The notes under the pieces were generated by a model, which had not been told where the DNA came from, searched no databases, and worked only from the letters and a program-made list of their open reading frames with translations. A program made the translations under genes and the position numbers. Shown here piece after piece: positions 7,886 through 16,941 of a stretch of 40,279 nucleotides of DNA; the stretch's first letter is position 1, and each line of letters begins with the position of its first letter. The stretch lies in assembly GCA_947466515.1 (NCBI GenBank), contig CANIEM010000012.1, positions 1 to 40,279 on the forward strand, read 5' to 3'. This DNA comes from Verrucomicrobia subdivision 6 bacterium (GTDB lineage Bacteria > Verrucomicrobiota > Verrucomicrobiia > Methylacidiphilales > Verrucolacustridaceae).

Positions 7886-8761
7886 TTATTTTCCCAAAGC
7901 CTTGACCACTTCCTGCCCAATATCTCCAAGAGTTTCTGCCACGTGCACCCCCGCCTTCTTCAATGCTTCGATCTTCGCCTGTGCCGTTCCTTGACCACCT
8001 GAAATGATCGCCCCCGCATGTCCCATCCTCTTTCCAGGAGGCGCCGTTGCTCCCGCTACAAAAGAAATTACCGGCTTCTTCACTCGGGATTGAATGTATT
8101 CAGCCGCCTCCTCCTCCTCCGAACCCCCAATCTCACCAATCATCACAATCGCCTTGGTGTCAGGATCCGCATGCAAATACTCCACCGCCTTTTGCAAGGT
8201 CAACCCATGGATCGGATCTCCCCCCACCCCAATACAAGTACTTTGCCCTAGACCTTGACTGGTAATCTGCCAAACCGCCTCATAAGTCAGCGTCCCGCTT
8301 CGAGAAACCACTCCGACATTTCCAGGTCGGTGAATATACCCAGGCATGATCCCAATCTTACAAGCCCCAGGGGTAATAATCCCCGGGCAATTCGGCCCAA
8401 TCAACACGCAAGAATGCTCACTCAGCGCATGGCGCACCCGCATCATGTCCATCACGGGAATTCCTTCCGTAATTGCCACGATCAGCTGGATCCCCGCATC
8501 CGCTGCTTCTAAAATTGCATCCGCCGCAAATTCAGGCGGAACAAAGATCATCGAGGCATTCGCCTTCGTCGCTGCCACCGCCTCCGACACCGTATCGAAT
8601 ATCGGCACCGTTTTTTCGAACTTTTCTCCGCCACGCGCCGGTGTCACCCCCGCCACCACCTGAGTCCCATACTCCTTACAGGCGGAAGCGTGGAAGGAAC
8701 CTGACTTTCCTGTAATGCCCTGCACCAGCAAACGCGTATTGGCATCGACTAAAACAGACAT
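7886..8761 (-). CDS. sucD: Succinyl-CoA synthetase (ADP/GDP-forming), alpha subunit
   Basis: A 291-residue subunit that binds CoA and carries the phosphohistidine intermediate. The N-terminal CoA-binding Rossmann domain opens with [26 protein letters not shown] and [11 protein letters not shown] follow, and His248 in KRMGHAGAI is the phosphorylated residue. With SucC it interconverts succinyl-CoA and succinate with substrate-level phosphorylation. Its ATG lies one base after the sucC stop, and the citrate synthase GTG lies one base after its own stop, so the three genes are tightly coupled. Confidence 0.97.
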   Translation of the reverse strand: MSVLVDANTRLLVQGITGKSGSFHASACKEYGTQVVAGVTPARGGEKFEKTVPIFDTVSEAVAATKANASMIFVPPEFAADAILEAADAGIQLIVAITEGIPVMDMMRVRHALSEHSCVLIGPNCPGIITPGACKIGIMPGYIHRPGNVGVVSRSGTLTYEAVWQITSQGLGQSTCIGVGGDPIHGLTLQKAVEYLHADPDTKAIVMIGEIGGSEEEEAAEYIQSRVKKPVISFVAGATAPPGKRMGHAGAIISGGQGTAQAKIEALKKAGVHVAETLGDIGQEVVKALGK

Positions 8762-8762
8762 C

Positions 8763-9959
8763 TTATTTCCCCTTCTTTCCCGCCGCCGCCGCGACCGCTT
8801 TATCCGCCGCTTCCATCAGTCCCTCAGCCGGAAGCAGTGGCAGTCCCGACTCCTTTAGTATTTTGCGACCGGCCTCCACGTTCGTGCCCTGTAACCGAAC
8901 GATGATCGGCACTCGAGGTGGCGCCGTCCGACAAGCCGCTACCATGCCTTGCGCCAAAATATCGCACTTCAAAATACCCCCGAAAATATTCACCAAGATG
9001 GCTTTGACCGCTGGATCCCCCTGCAACAGACGAAACGCCGCCGTAATCATCTCTTCCGAGGCCCCCCCTCCCACATCAAGAAAGTTTGCTGGTTTCCCTC
9101 CTGCAGCCTGAATTAAATCCAGAGTGGCCATAGCCAATCCAGCCCCATTCACCATGCACCCAATGTTCCCATCCAGCCCGATATAGTTCAAGTGGTGCTC
9201 CGCCGCCGCCAAATCCCGTGGATCTTCTTGCGATGGATCTTGCAGTTCTTGAATCTCCTTGTGCCGAAACAGAGCGTTATCATCAAAACCCAGCTTCGCA
9301 TCCAGCGCTACCACATCCCCGCCCTTCGTCACCGCCAGCGGATTGATCTCCACCTGAGAACAGTCCTTCTCGATGAAAAGTCGATAGGCTGCGTGCAATA
9401 ATCGGCAGGGCGCACGCAGCCCAGTGGATGGGAAACCCAGAAAAATACTCACTTTGCGGGCCTGATAAGGTTGCAGGCCTAACCCAGGATGAATCACCTC
9501 CCGCAAAATCGCTTCAGGACTCTTTTCCGCCACCGCTTCGATTTCCACCCCGCCTTGCTGACTTGCCACAATCACTGGGCAACCCGAAGAACGATCCAAC
9601 ACTATCGCCAGATACAATTCACGAGCGATATCGGTTGATTCCCCCACCAGCACCGCATGCACCGGCTTTCCCTCGGGACCCGTTTGATGAGTAATCAACG
9701 TATTTCCGATCATATGCGAGGCCACATCCCTTACTTGATGGGGGGTTTTGACCAGGTGAACCCCGCTCTTGTAACCATCTTGGAAGTGACCTTTACCTCT
9801 GCCCCCCGCATGCACCTGGGCCTTCACCACAAAACTGTTACAAGGAAGACTTCGCGCGATCGATTCCGCCTCCTCTGGACTCCGCGCCACCGCTCCACGG
9901 GGAACAGGCACCCCAGCCGCCGCCAATAAGTCCCGCGCTTGGTATTCGTGAATATTCAT
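8763..9959 (-). CDS. sucC: Succinyl-CoA synthetase (ADP/GDP-forming), beta subunit
   Basis: A 398-residue subunit with an ATP-grasp domain (starts [35 protein letters not shown] is the nucleotide-binding segment) and a C-terminal flavodoxin-like ligase domain ([19 protein letters not shown], then [12 protein letters not shown] and [12 protein letters not shown]). It partners with SucD. The start ATG 9959 is fixed by the conserved N-terminus, yet the upstream bases read TTTTTCTTCTTT on the minus strand, with no Shine-Dalgarno sequence. The 69-base spacer from gspD contains a hairpin and could hold a promoter. sucC therefore probably begins its own operon, although readthrough from the gsp operon is possible. 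Confidence 0.97.
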   Translation of the reverse strand: MNIHEYQARDLLAAAGVPVPRGAVARSPEEAESIARSLPCNSFVVKAQVHAGGRGKGHFQDGYKSGVHLVKTPHQVRDVASHMIGNTLITHQTGPEGKPVHAVLVGESTDIARELYLAIVLDRSSGCPVIVASQQGGVEIEAVAEKSPEAILREVIHPGLGLQPYQARKVSIFLGFPSTGLRAPCRLLHAAYRLFIEKDCSQVEINPLAVTKGGDVVALDAKLGFDDNALFRHKEIQELQDPSQEDPRDLAAAEHHLNYIGLDGNIGCMVNGAGLAMATLDLIQAAGGKPANFLDVGGGASEEMITAAFRLLQGDPAVKAILVNIFGGILKCDILAQGMVAACRTAPPRVPIIVRLQGTNVEAGRKILKESGLPLLPAEGLMEAADKAVAAAAGKKGK

Positions 9960-9983
9960 AAAGAAGAAAAACTAATGGAAGCG

Positions 9984-10007
9984 ACACTCGAGGAAAGCCC
10001 CTCTTGA
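9984..10007 (-). promoter_or_regulatory. Hairpin in the gspD-sucC spacer
   Basis: On the minus strand CTC(AA)GAGG pairs with CCTCGAG around a short loop. It lies between the gspD stop (10029) and the sucC start (9959), with a T-rich run (TTTTTCTTCTTT) starting about 14 bases after it. The distance of the T-run makes a standard intrinsic terminator doubtful; it could be a weak terminator or a leader structure of sucC. Confidence 0.3.
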
Positions 10008-10028
10008 GTCAACCCACCAATCCGTGGA

Positions 10029-12362
10029 CTACTCCTGCTTTGCCTCTGTCGAGGATATCGGTTCCGCCACAGGCGGATTCAAACTCATCGGGGTACTTTT
10101 CTGTCCCGATTTCATGCTCAGCGGAGAAAGTTCCTTGGAGGAGAATCCCGTCAGATCCCGTTCCGTCTTGCTGACCTCTTTCAGTTCCGGAACATCAAAA
10201 ACCACCGAAGGTTGGATCATCACGACCAACTCCCGGCGTTCGGTGTCGTCCGTGGTGCTTTTGAAGAGATTACCCATCAATGGAATCGTGGAAATAAAGG
10301 GGATCCCCGAACTGGCCTTGGAATCCGTCTGAGAGATCAATCCTCCCATCAAAATCGTGGCTCCATCTGGCACAATGACGGTAGTCGTTAGTTTTTGGGT
10401 GTCGATCTTAGGCACGGAGACTCCACCCCCGATCTGGGTTTCACTGTTGATCCCCTTCGCCAACGTGTCGTTCGTCTCGACAATCTGTAGACTGATCTCC
10501 CGAGCGCTGTTGATAAGGGGCACGACCTCGATTTTCAAAACGACATCCTGATACTGAATATTGGATTGCTGAGAACCGGAGGTCGCAGTGGCACTTCCTC
10601 CTCCCCCAAGAGTTGTCACCGTACTTGTAGGTACAGCAATTTTTTGCCCCTGAAAGATGGTCGCCTTTTTATTGTTCGCCGTAAAAACGGAAGGACGTGA
10701 AGCTACTCGGAATTTGCCCGTCGCGGTGAGGGCGCTGACATAGACATTCAGAGTGTTTCCAATGAATGCGGCGATCTGCATTCCGGGCAAACCATTACTA
10801 GCAGCGACGTTGGCTAATTGTGCCATGGTGGCAGCCGACTGCATCAAAGGGGTGTTGGTCGTGATCATACTTCTTCCCCCTCCTACCGAGTTAACGCCTG
10901 ACGTGGAATCCCCAGTAAATCTTTGCAGGACATTGACGGCGAAGGCGTCGGCGTTGTTCACGAGCAACTGGCCAATCACCGTAGCCAGATAAACCTGCAT
11001 CGGACGTTTGTCCAATTTCGTTAAAATCGCCTTCACCTTTTCCCGGGATTCAGGTTGCCCAATCACGAGAATCGAGTTCGCCCGATTATCCGCAATGATC
11101 CGCGTCTTTCCCACGATGATCGACTCGGCGGCCGCCTGCTCCCCGGGCTCGCTCAAAATATCTGCAGGATTTGCGGTAGCGCCACTGGTCCCGGTGGCCC
11201 CACCCTTCACCCCACCCAACCCGATTCCACCACTCACCGTTCGGGTCGCTCCTGCCCCGCCCGTTGCCGCGGCATCGTCGCCCTCTTCCTGCAACATATC
11301 CTGCAGAATGGGTAGCATATCGGTGGCGGAAACATAGTTCAGAGGCTGTTCATAGGGGTCGCACAACTCCACTGAGATATCAAACTGCTTAATCAAGGAG
11401 CTAATCCCCACAAAATCAAAGGGGCTCGCAACCACCAATATCCGGTTTGTTCTCGTATCCGCAATCAGCTGAATATCGCCCGCAAAACCACTTTTACTTC
11501 CACTAATCGTTACCCCCGCAGATCCGCCTGCCGCACTAGGTAATCCAGGCACCCCAGGTTGCGCCACTTGACCTGTCGCCGCTTTCGCCGTGGCTCCCCC
11601 GCTCTTCTCCTCTCGTTTTTCCAATATCTGCGTAATCAACTCCACCACCCGATCCGCATTCGCTTGTACCAGTTGAATAAAATCAGTTTTTCTCTCTGGC
11701 GCTGGGGTATCAATCAGGTCCCTCACCTGGATCAGGCGCCGAATCAGAGTGGCATTTTCTGTGATCAGAACCTGATTTGCAACCGGCACAGGTACCAAAC
11801 TGCCATACGGATGTAGCGTGATGAACTGTTCAAAGATCGGCACCGCATCTGCCGCCGCCAAATGGGTCAAGGGCATCACATACGAAGCCACCACCTCACC
11901 CTCAGGCAACTCGCTCTCATTCGTAAAAAGAAAAACCCCTTCACTCCGAGGATTCTTGCCCCCCGCGGTGTTAATCACTTTGACCGCGTTCTTGTCCAAC
12001 GCGATAAAGACGTACCCATTCAGCAGTAGGGTCGATTCTAACAACCGGATCGCCTCTGCCTTGGTTACCGGCTGATTTAAAGTCAGACTTAGATTCGCCC
12101 CGCCGCCAAGCAGACTGGCATCTTTAATCAAGGTGACTCCTTTTAATTTCTCATAGACGACAAGGAAATCTGAAACTGGATTATTCGGAAACTGGATCGT
12201 ATCCGGCGAAACCATCTCAGGCTCAGAACCCACCACTCCCTCCCCAGTTGCGGGCAACCCCGCCCGGCTGGGATCTGGGGACAATTCTTGCGCCCAAGTC
12301 CGCTCGACCTCCACACTCAGAAAAAACAGCAAGCCTAAAGACAAAACAAAATAAGTTCTCAT
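10029..12362 (-). CDS. gspD: Type II secretion system secretin GspD
   Basis: Forms the multimeric outer-membrane channel of the T2SS. The 777 residues begin with a signal peptide (MRTYFVLSLGLLFFLSVEVE). N0- and N-type ring domains occupy about residues 55-460. The secretin core then runs to ~725, with VIVPDGATILMGGLI (662-676) and GIPFISTIPLMGNLF (686-700) as its signature. Long Gly/Ala/Ser-rich inserts break the ring domains at about 252-295 and 361-418, and another low-complexity Gly/Ser/Ala segment at 484-526 precedes the core. I see no clear C-terminal S-domain; the tail is Ser/Pro-rich, so a pilotin need not be assumed. The start ATG 12362 overlaps the upstream gene's stop (ATGA). It is the last gene of the operon. 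Confidence 0.95.
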   Translation of the reverse strand: MRTYFVLSLGLLFFLSVEVERTWAQELSPDPSRAGLPATGEGVVGSEPEMVSPDTIQFPNNPVSDFLVVYEKLKGVTLIKDASLLGGGANLSLTLNQPVTKAEAIRLLESTLLLNGYVFIALDKNAVKVINTAGGKNPRSEGVFLFTNESELPEGEVVASYVMPLTHLAAADAVPIFEQFITLHPYGSLVPVPVANQVLITENATLIRRLIQVRDLIDTPAPERKTDFIQLVQANADRVVELITQILEKREEKSGGATAKAATGQVAQPGVPGLPSAAGGSAGVTISGSKSGFAGDIQLIADTRTNRILVVASPFDFVGISSLIKQFDISVELCDPYEQPLNYVSATDMLPILQDMLQEEGDDAAATGGAGATRTVSGGIGLGGVKGGATGTSGATANPADILSEPGEQAAAESIIVGKTRIIADNRANSILVIGQPESREKVKAILTKLDKRPMQVYLATVIGQLLVNNADAFAVNVLQRFTGDSTSGVNSVGGGRSMITTNTPLMQSAATMAQLANVAASNGLPGMQIAAFIGNTLNVYVSALTATGKFRVASRPSVFTANNKKATIFQGQKIAVPTSTVTTLGGGGSATATSGSQQSNIQYQDVVLKIEVVPLINSAREISLQIVETNDTLAKGINSETQIGGGVSVPKIDTQKLTTTVIVPDGATILMGGLISQTDSKASSGIPFISTIPLMGNLFKSTTDDTERRELVVMIQPSVVFDVPELKEVSKTERDLTGFSSKELSPLSMKSGQKSTPMSLNPPVAEPISSTEAKQE

Positions 12363-13003
12363 TTCCTACCCCCCGCTGGAATCGGAACTACCCGCCGCCG
12401 AATTACCATTCCAGGCGCCTGTGCCCCTGTGGTTTGCGCTTTCTGCCCAGGATTGATCTGCGCCTGGGCAGGTTGACCCGGCATTCCTGGTATTGGTGGT
12501 TGGGCTTGCATCGCCACAGGAGCTTGTCCAGTGGGCGCGGCGCCCCCGCCCGTCACCTCGTATTTCAACGTTGCCATCTCCGATCCCTTCTTAATTTTTG
12601 CCTGCATCTTCGAGGGATCACCCAAAGGATCTTTCTTTAAATCCAGCAAGATCATCCCCTGCGCTGACGGGGAAGGCTTCCTTCCAACCAATATACGCTC
12701 GGGCTTTGTTTTATTAGCCACCATCACGTAATCCTCCCCCTCCAACCGAACATAGCCTCCCAAAACAAGCTCCTTGGCGAAATCCGCCTCCGCAGTAGCC
12801 GAAGCCAAGGTAAAGGGAGACTTCTTACCCAAGGCCGTATAACGCGTTAATTCCAAAGCCTTAGGCAGGTCCGAACGGATTTCCGTGCGCGGCGTAGCTT
12901 CTCCAACAGTAGTGGGTAGAACAGGAGGCATCTCCCCAAATCCTATCCCTTCCATTAGATAAACGAGGATAACTCCTCTCGTAATTGTGAAGAACTTGTT
13001 CAC
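12359..13003 (-). CDS. Unknown T2SS-operon protein, possibly GspC/PilP-like
   Basis: A 214-residue protein with a hydrophobic N-terminus (FFTITRGVILVYLMEGIGFG) that could be a signal or anchor. A central beta-rich region (about 55-150: SPFTLASATAEADFAKELVL, then GGYVRLEGEDYVMVANK and RILVGRKPS) loosely resembles the homology-region fold of GspC and PilP, which connect the inner-membrane platform to the secretin. The last ~60 residues are a Pro/Gly/Gln/Ala-rich tail ending in basic RRRVVPIPAGGRK. Its position between gspM and gspD, overlapping both neighbours by 4 nt (GTGA start, ATGA exit), and the absence of any canonical gspC in the operon support this role. The family assignment is inference. 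Confidence 0.6.
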   Translation of the reverse strand: MNKFFTITRGVILVYLMEGIGFGEMPPVLPTTVGEATPRTEIRSDLPKALELTRYTALGKKSPFTLASATAEADFAKELVLGGYVRLEGEDYVMVANKTKPERILVGRKPSPSAQGMILLDLKKDPLGDPSKMQAKIKKGSEMATLKYEVTGGGAAPTGQAPVAMQAQPPIPGMPGQPAQAQINPGQKAQTTGAQAPGMVIRRRVVPIPAGGRK

Positions 13004-13527
13004 TGCTTGTTGACCCTAAAAAACTGTCCTACCTCAGCCTCCCCCGTCATTTTCGGAGGCTCGGCACTCAGCTTCAAATTTAGCATAGTCAATGCCACTC
13101 CACTCTCAGGTTGGTACAGATCGACAATCCAGCGAGTGAACTGCTCCAAACTTCCCGTCAGACGCATCCGACTACTATAAATCGTGCAGCTGGCTCCAAT
13201 TTGCGGCGCCTGCAGGTTCTGCTCCTCAATCTTTAATCCTGCCTTAGCAGCCGTGCTCTGAGACTTCTTTTGCAGAGCAGGGGCAGGATTGTCCGCGGGT
13301 ACCGTTTTCAGATTTTTCTCCAACCACTCCGCCTTCTCCTCCCACTCCATTTTCTTCTCCATCCAGCCCCTAGCTTCCGCCAACTCATCCGTTTTCTGTA
13401 AAAGGTTACGCCGATTGGCCTGATCGAAGCTCAGAAAGAGCTTCAACCCCAGGAGATGGATGCCTACAAACACCGCCAAACCAAAGAAGAGCATCAGCTT
13501 TTTTTCATGGCGCGACAGCATTCGCAT
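13000..13527 (-). CDS. gspM: GspM-like inner-membrane T2SS platform protein
   Basis: A 175-residue bitopic protein: short cytoplasmic start (MRMLSRHEKK), one transmembrane helix (LMLFFGLAVFVGIHLLGLKL), a charged coiled-coil stretch (about 35-75) and a C-terminal ferredoxin-like region, the architecture of GspM/PilO. Sequence conservation in this family is low, so the call rests on architecture and position after gspL. The start is well fixed by a strong AAGGAGG five bases before ATG 13527, located inside the 3' end of gspL; the two genes overlap by 23 bases. In the T2SS, GspM pairs with GspL at the inner membrane. Confidence 0.7.
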   Translation of the reverse strand: MRMLSRHEKKLMLFFGLAVFVGIHLLGLKLFLSFDQANRRNLLQKTDELAEARGWMEKKMEWEEKAEWLEKNLKTVPADNPAPALQKKSQSTAAKAGLKIEEQNLQAPQIGASCTIYSSRMRLTGSLEQFTRWIVDLYQPESGVALTMLNLKLSAEPPKMTGEAEVGQFFRVNKQ

Positions 13528-14860
13528 CGGAACCTCCTTCCTCTTCTTTGGCCACCTCAGCCCCCGCTGGAATTCCCTCTACCTGAAACCTAGCATTGCC
13601 GTTGGGTAAAAGAGTCGGCTGCGGATGACGCCACTGGTACTCCGAAAGCATCGGCTCCTTCTTCAGCCACTCAAAATACTTCTCCGTCTGCTCAAGATCC
13701 TTCCCCTCCCCCTGAAGAAGAAGGCGCTTCGTATTAAAATCAAAAGTGGTCAAGCGCACTCCATCAATCTCCCCAGGATCCTTCTCAATCAAGGGTCGGG
13801 CAACCTCCCAAAGCAGTTCCAAAGCGTTCATCTTCGGATTCACTAAGGCTGCCGCCTCCCGCCAACTCTGCGAGGCTTCTCGTATTTTTCCCGCCTCGGG
13901 AGCAATCCCTGCCAACTCTTTTTCAACTTTCTGAAGCTGAATCAGGGGCACCGCGAAATACACCAGGGCCGCCAGAATCAGCACCACGTAGGCCGCCAGC
14001 CCCGTCCGGATCGACCTTGTCTTTTTCGCTTGCTCGGTTTTTGCCAAACGGCGCTCCGTCAAAAGCGGAGGTTGCAAATCCCAAGGGCCTGCAGGCAACC
14101 GCGGCGCGACCCTCGGCTCCGTCCGCACTGGGCACGGAAGAAGTGACAAAAACTCCTGCACTCCTGCCCCCATTTCCCCTTCCTCTCGCAGAGCCAGCAT
14201 ATTGAGATCAGGTAGAGTTCCCTCTGCTTCCAGTTGCGCCAGCAAAGCCCCAACCTCTGTTGCCGTCCCCGCCTGTAACTCACGCGCCAGCAAAGGTTGT
14301 GTATGCAACCATTTTCCACCCGAGTAAAAATCCACCACCCACCGGCCCAGCTCTTTTCGTAGAACTGCGGAAGATACTCCCCCAGGAGCAGGCAAAACTC
14401 GACCCGCGATCTCATGACGCCCCGCCTGATTTAAAAGCCAAGTCTCCTCTAAAGGACCCGCTAAAATTGCTGTCGCTTCTAATTGCCTCAGGCCTGGCTC
14501 GTCCTGACCCGCCACCGCCACTGGCTCAGTCCGAATCGGTTCCATAGCCCAAACCGTTAAGTCAGGATTTGCCCCTAGCAAATTCTTCGCCTCCAAGGCG
14601 ATTTTGGCCAAATCTCTCGGCGCAATTCCCTCTTCAACCGATATCCAAAGGGGCACGGAAAGAAAAGAGCGGGAAGGCAGACAAACCACCGCTTGATCCG
14701 GTGCTCGCAGCTTCTGCGGATCCTCCGCCGGTCCCATACACTGAGCTTCCCCATCTGCCGTGCTCCACAACTCCCACCCCTCAGGCCCTGGAAAAACAAA
14801 GACTGGGCCAGAGAGGTTCTTCCCTTTGATCTTTTTAACTTTGAGAACTTTTTTCTTCAT
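13505..14860 (-). CDS. gspL: GspL-like T2SS inner-membrane protein
   Basis: A 451-residue protein with a cytoplasmic N-terminal ~280 residues of actin-like/PilM-like composition (VFVFPGPEGWELWS, then VVCLPSRSFLSVPLWI, the latter typical of GspL). One transmembrane helix follows at about 287-308 (GLAAYVVLILAALVYFAVPL), then a coiled-coil and a PilN-like periplasmic domain. In the family the cytoplasmic part recruits the GspE ATPase and the periplasmic part contacts GspM. The start has a very basic leader (MKKKVLKVKKIKGKN) and overlaps the gspK stop in ATGA. The Ala/Glu-rich C-terminus extends past the point where gspM begins. Confidence 0.75.
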   Translation of the reverse strand: MKKKVLKVKKIKGKNLSGPVFVFPGPEGWELWSTADGEAQCMGPAEDPQKLRAPDQAVVCLPSRSFLSVPLWISVEEGIAPRDLAKIALEAKNLLGANPDLTVWAMEPIRTEPVAVAGQDEPGLRQLEATAILAGPLEETWLLNQAGRHEIAGRVLPAPGGVSSAVLRKELGRWVVDFYSGGKWLHTQPLLARELQAGTATEVGALLAQLEAEGTLPDLNMLALREEGEMGAGVQEFLSLLPCPVRTEPRVAPRLPAGPWDLQPPLLTERRLAKTEQAKKTRSIRTGLAAYVVLILAALVYFAVPLIQLQKVEKELAGIAPEAGKIREASQSWREAAALVNPKMNALELLWEVARPLIEKDPGEIDGVRLTTFDFNTKRLLLQGEGKDLEQTEKYFEWLKKEPMLSEYQWRHPQPTLLPNGNARFQVEGIPAGAEVAKEEEGGSDANAVAP

Positions 14861-15834
14861 GGATTTGCATCCTCCTCAGACCAGCGAGCCTTCACCTGAG
14901 GAGGATTCGATGTACGGGAAATTAAAGCCACTACCTTTCTTTTAGCCTTACCGACAAACCCCGTCGAGGTTACGCGCCAAAGATCTTCTTCCGCCACCAC
15001 CACCCGATCCATCCACTTGTCGTAATTTGCGTCCAGCAGCGGCAACCCCTGGGTCACGATATCATCCGCTGTCCCTGGGATCTGATCGGGACCAGGACGC
15101 TGGCGCATGAAATTCGTGGCCGCTCCAGCCCCCAATCCCAACCACGCCTCAATCAGATCCTGCTCCGCACTACGCAAAGACAGCTTCCCTGCCCCGTAAA
15201 CCGTGAATTTGCTCAGCGCATCAACACTCTTACTTCCCTCCTTTGCCTCTTTTGCCATCTCCGCCCACCCAACCACCTTCTCCAGCTCTTCAATTTTCTC
15301 AAATGGACCATTTCGCACCGAACTCTCCGTTCCGCTATTTGAGCCCGTACTCATTTCATCTGCATCGACCCAGTCCAATAAGGCATCAATCAACGAAGAA
15401 GAGGTGGTTAAATTGACCTCCCACCCTGCAAATAGATTTTGCAAAACAGATCTAGCTAACGTTTTGTCCCCCAACAACAGGGCATTGATGTTGATCTTGG
15501 CCGCATCCTCCGACATGTCCTTAGCCTCAATTTCAAAATGAACTTCCACGGGAATCTTCTCTCCCGTGGTCCACCCTTTTTGCAAAGTTACACTCAACAA
15601 CTTCGAGGCTTCCGCCATATCTTCAGGACGTAGCTGACTATGCAACGCCATTTGAATCCCTGACTCCGCCACCAACATTGCCCTCGCATTTTGTAATGCC
15701 GCCACCTCCTGCCCAATCTGCCTCTGTAAAATTGCCACCAACCCAAAAAGGGCGGCAGAAATAAGCCCCACCGCCCAAAGCACCACGATTAAAGCCACCC
15801 CAGAGGAACTGGCCGGATTTGTCCTTTTTTTCAT
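14857..15834 (-). CDS. gspK: T2SS minor pseudopilin GspK
   Basis: A ~325-residue minor pseudopilin with the GspK-type N-terminus: a basic leader, SSSGVALIVVLWAVGLISA with the cleavage glycine before V, and no Glu at mature position 5, as is usual for GspK. The large periplasmic domain includes DAAKININALLLGD and DALLDWVDADE, the helical saddle typical of GspK. It caps the pseudopilus tip with GspI and GspJ. Start: ATG 15834 directly follows an in-frame GTG at 15837; either could be used. The gspJ stop (TAG 15841-15839) lies just upstream. Confidence 0.88.
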   Translation of the reverse strand: MKKRTNPASSSGVALIVVLWAVGLISAALFGLVAILQRQIGQEVAALQNARAMLVAESGIQMALHSQLRPEDMAEASKLLSVTLQKGWTTGEKIPVEVHFEIEAKDMSEDAAKININALLLGDKTLARSVLQNLFAGWEVNLTTSSSLIDALLDWVDADEMSTGSNSGTESSVRNGPFEKIEELEKVVGWAEMAKEAKEGSKSVDALSKFTVYGAGKLSLRSAEQDLIEAWLGLGAGAATNFMRQRPGPDQIPGTADDIVTQGLPLLDANYDKWMDRVVVAEEDLWRVTSTGFVGKAKRKVVALISRTSNPPQVKARWSEEDANP

Positions 15835-15838
15835 CACT

Positions 15839-16534
15839 CTAGTTAGGGGCTACTGGAGGGTTCGTGTTCGTCGAGGCAGGAAAACCTCGGAAAACCGGAT
15901 CCACTGGAGGCTGTCCGCTCGGACTCATTCCCGCGGGTATCCAAAAGATCCCCGTATTCGTCACCAATCTCTTTCCATTTTTCCGCACTAGCACCATCTT
16001 AATATACGAAGGCTTCATCGACTCCGCCCAAGTGGAGGAATCCATCTTAGTTTGATTTCTTGGATCTCCCGCAAACCAGCGCAAGTCCTGCACCTCGCGC
16101 ATTAACGAAAAGGTGTTCACTTCGGGCTTTTTCTCGGTCTTTTCGGTGGACTTGGTAAATAATTCCTCCAGCACCAACTCCTTCCCATCCCCTGTCGCTG
16201 CTTTCTTTAAATCAAACCGCAAAACTCGCACTCCGCCAAATCTCTCAGGAAAAATCGCCACGGGAGAGTTGGTTAGGGAAAGAGTCTGTCCCCCTCGCTC
16301 CTGCGCTAAACTCACCTGAGACTTTATTGGAAGGTCCAAACATAGTTGGCGAACCAACGCAAAAAGCCCACTAACTTCACGACTCCGTAGACTGGACTTC
16401 GCCGCCTCATCCGCCGCCATTACAGAAAATTGTACTAACTGAAAAATCACTCCAAAGATCAGGATGAGAATAGTCAAACCCAAGGTCACCTCAATCAAGG
16501 TGAAGCTAGCAGCAGCTGAAAATCTCGATCTCAT
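15839..16534 (-). CDS. gspJ: T2SS minor pseudopilin GspJ-like, with Ser at the cleavage site
   Basis: A 231-residue pseudopilin with a type IV prepilin N-terminus: MRSRFSAAAS, then FTLIEVTLGLTILILIFGV. I chose ATG 16534, whose ATGA overlaps the gspI stop; a GTG at 16546 in the same frame would overlap gspI further. The residue before the cleavage point is Ser (codon AGC), not the Gly normally required by prepilin peptidase, while Glu5 is kept. The periplasmic part is beta-rich, with a long loop and a Pro/Asn-rich tail (FPASTNTNPPVAPN). Order H-I-J-K and size support GspJ. Confidence 0.8.
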   Translation of the reverse strand: MRSRFSAAASFTLIEVTLGLTILILIFGVIFQLVQFSVMAADEAAKSSLRSREVSGLFALVRQLCLDLPIKSQVSLAQERGGQTLSLTNSPVAIFPERFGGVRVLRFDLKKAATGDGKELVLEELFTKSTEKTEKKPEVNTFSLMREVQDLRWFAGDPRNQTKMDSSTWAESMKPSYIKMVLVRKNGKRLVTNTGIFWIPAGMSPSGQPPVDPVFRGFPASTNTNPPVAPN

Positions 16535-16941
16535 CGCGTCTGCCACAGCAGAAAGGAGATTCCTTCAAGAACCTCTCGCTTTTTTGTCTCCGCCCGTATT
16601 TCAACCTGCCACCACCCACTGATCGTTCTAGGTCCCGCTTTTGGATCCGAGTTGGGTAACTCAATCGGAGGTACAGGATTCACGCTTTGGGTCAAAAAAA
16701 TAGTTCCATCGTTGCTCACGGGAATAAAGCTTTTCCCCGTTGCCTGTAGATTATTCGTTACCGCAAGAATTTGTGCGGCTAGGGACTCCACCGCCTGCCG
16801 TCGCCCTCCCGACCGCAAAAGCGCCAAGTTAATTCCTAAAACATCGTTCAGCGCCGCCGCAAACCCTATCGCCGCAAAGGCAAAGATCGCCACCGCCAGC
16901 ATCACTTCAATCAAAGTAAATCCCCCCACCTTCTTTCTCAT
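16531..16941 (-). CDS. gspI: T2SS minor pseudopilin GspI-like
   Basis: A 136-residue pseudopilin: short basic leader MRKKVGG, then FTLIEVMLAVAIFAFAAIGF with cleavage after Gly and Glu at mature position 5. The small periplasmic domain ends in a strand with GWWQVEIRAETKK. In the family GspI nucleates the tip complex with GspJ and GspK, whose genes follow directly. The ATG start overlaps the gspH stop (ATGA), and its own stop overlaps the gspJ start in the same way. Assignment between I and other minor pseudopilins rests on order and size. Confidence 0.8.
   Translation of the reverse strand: MRKKVGGFTLIEVMLAVAIFAFAAIGFAAALNDVLGINLALLRSGGRRQAVESLAAQILAVTNNLQATGKSFIPVSNDGTIFLTQSVNPVPPIELPNSDPKAGPRTISGWWQVEIRAETKKREVLEGISFLLWQTR

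Noticed and set aside
7885-7929. Earlier start for citrate synthase inside sucD
   Set aside because: Adds a stretch unlike the family; GTG 7884 directly after the sucD stop has a plausible ribosome site.
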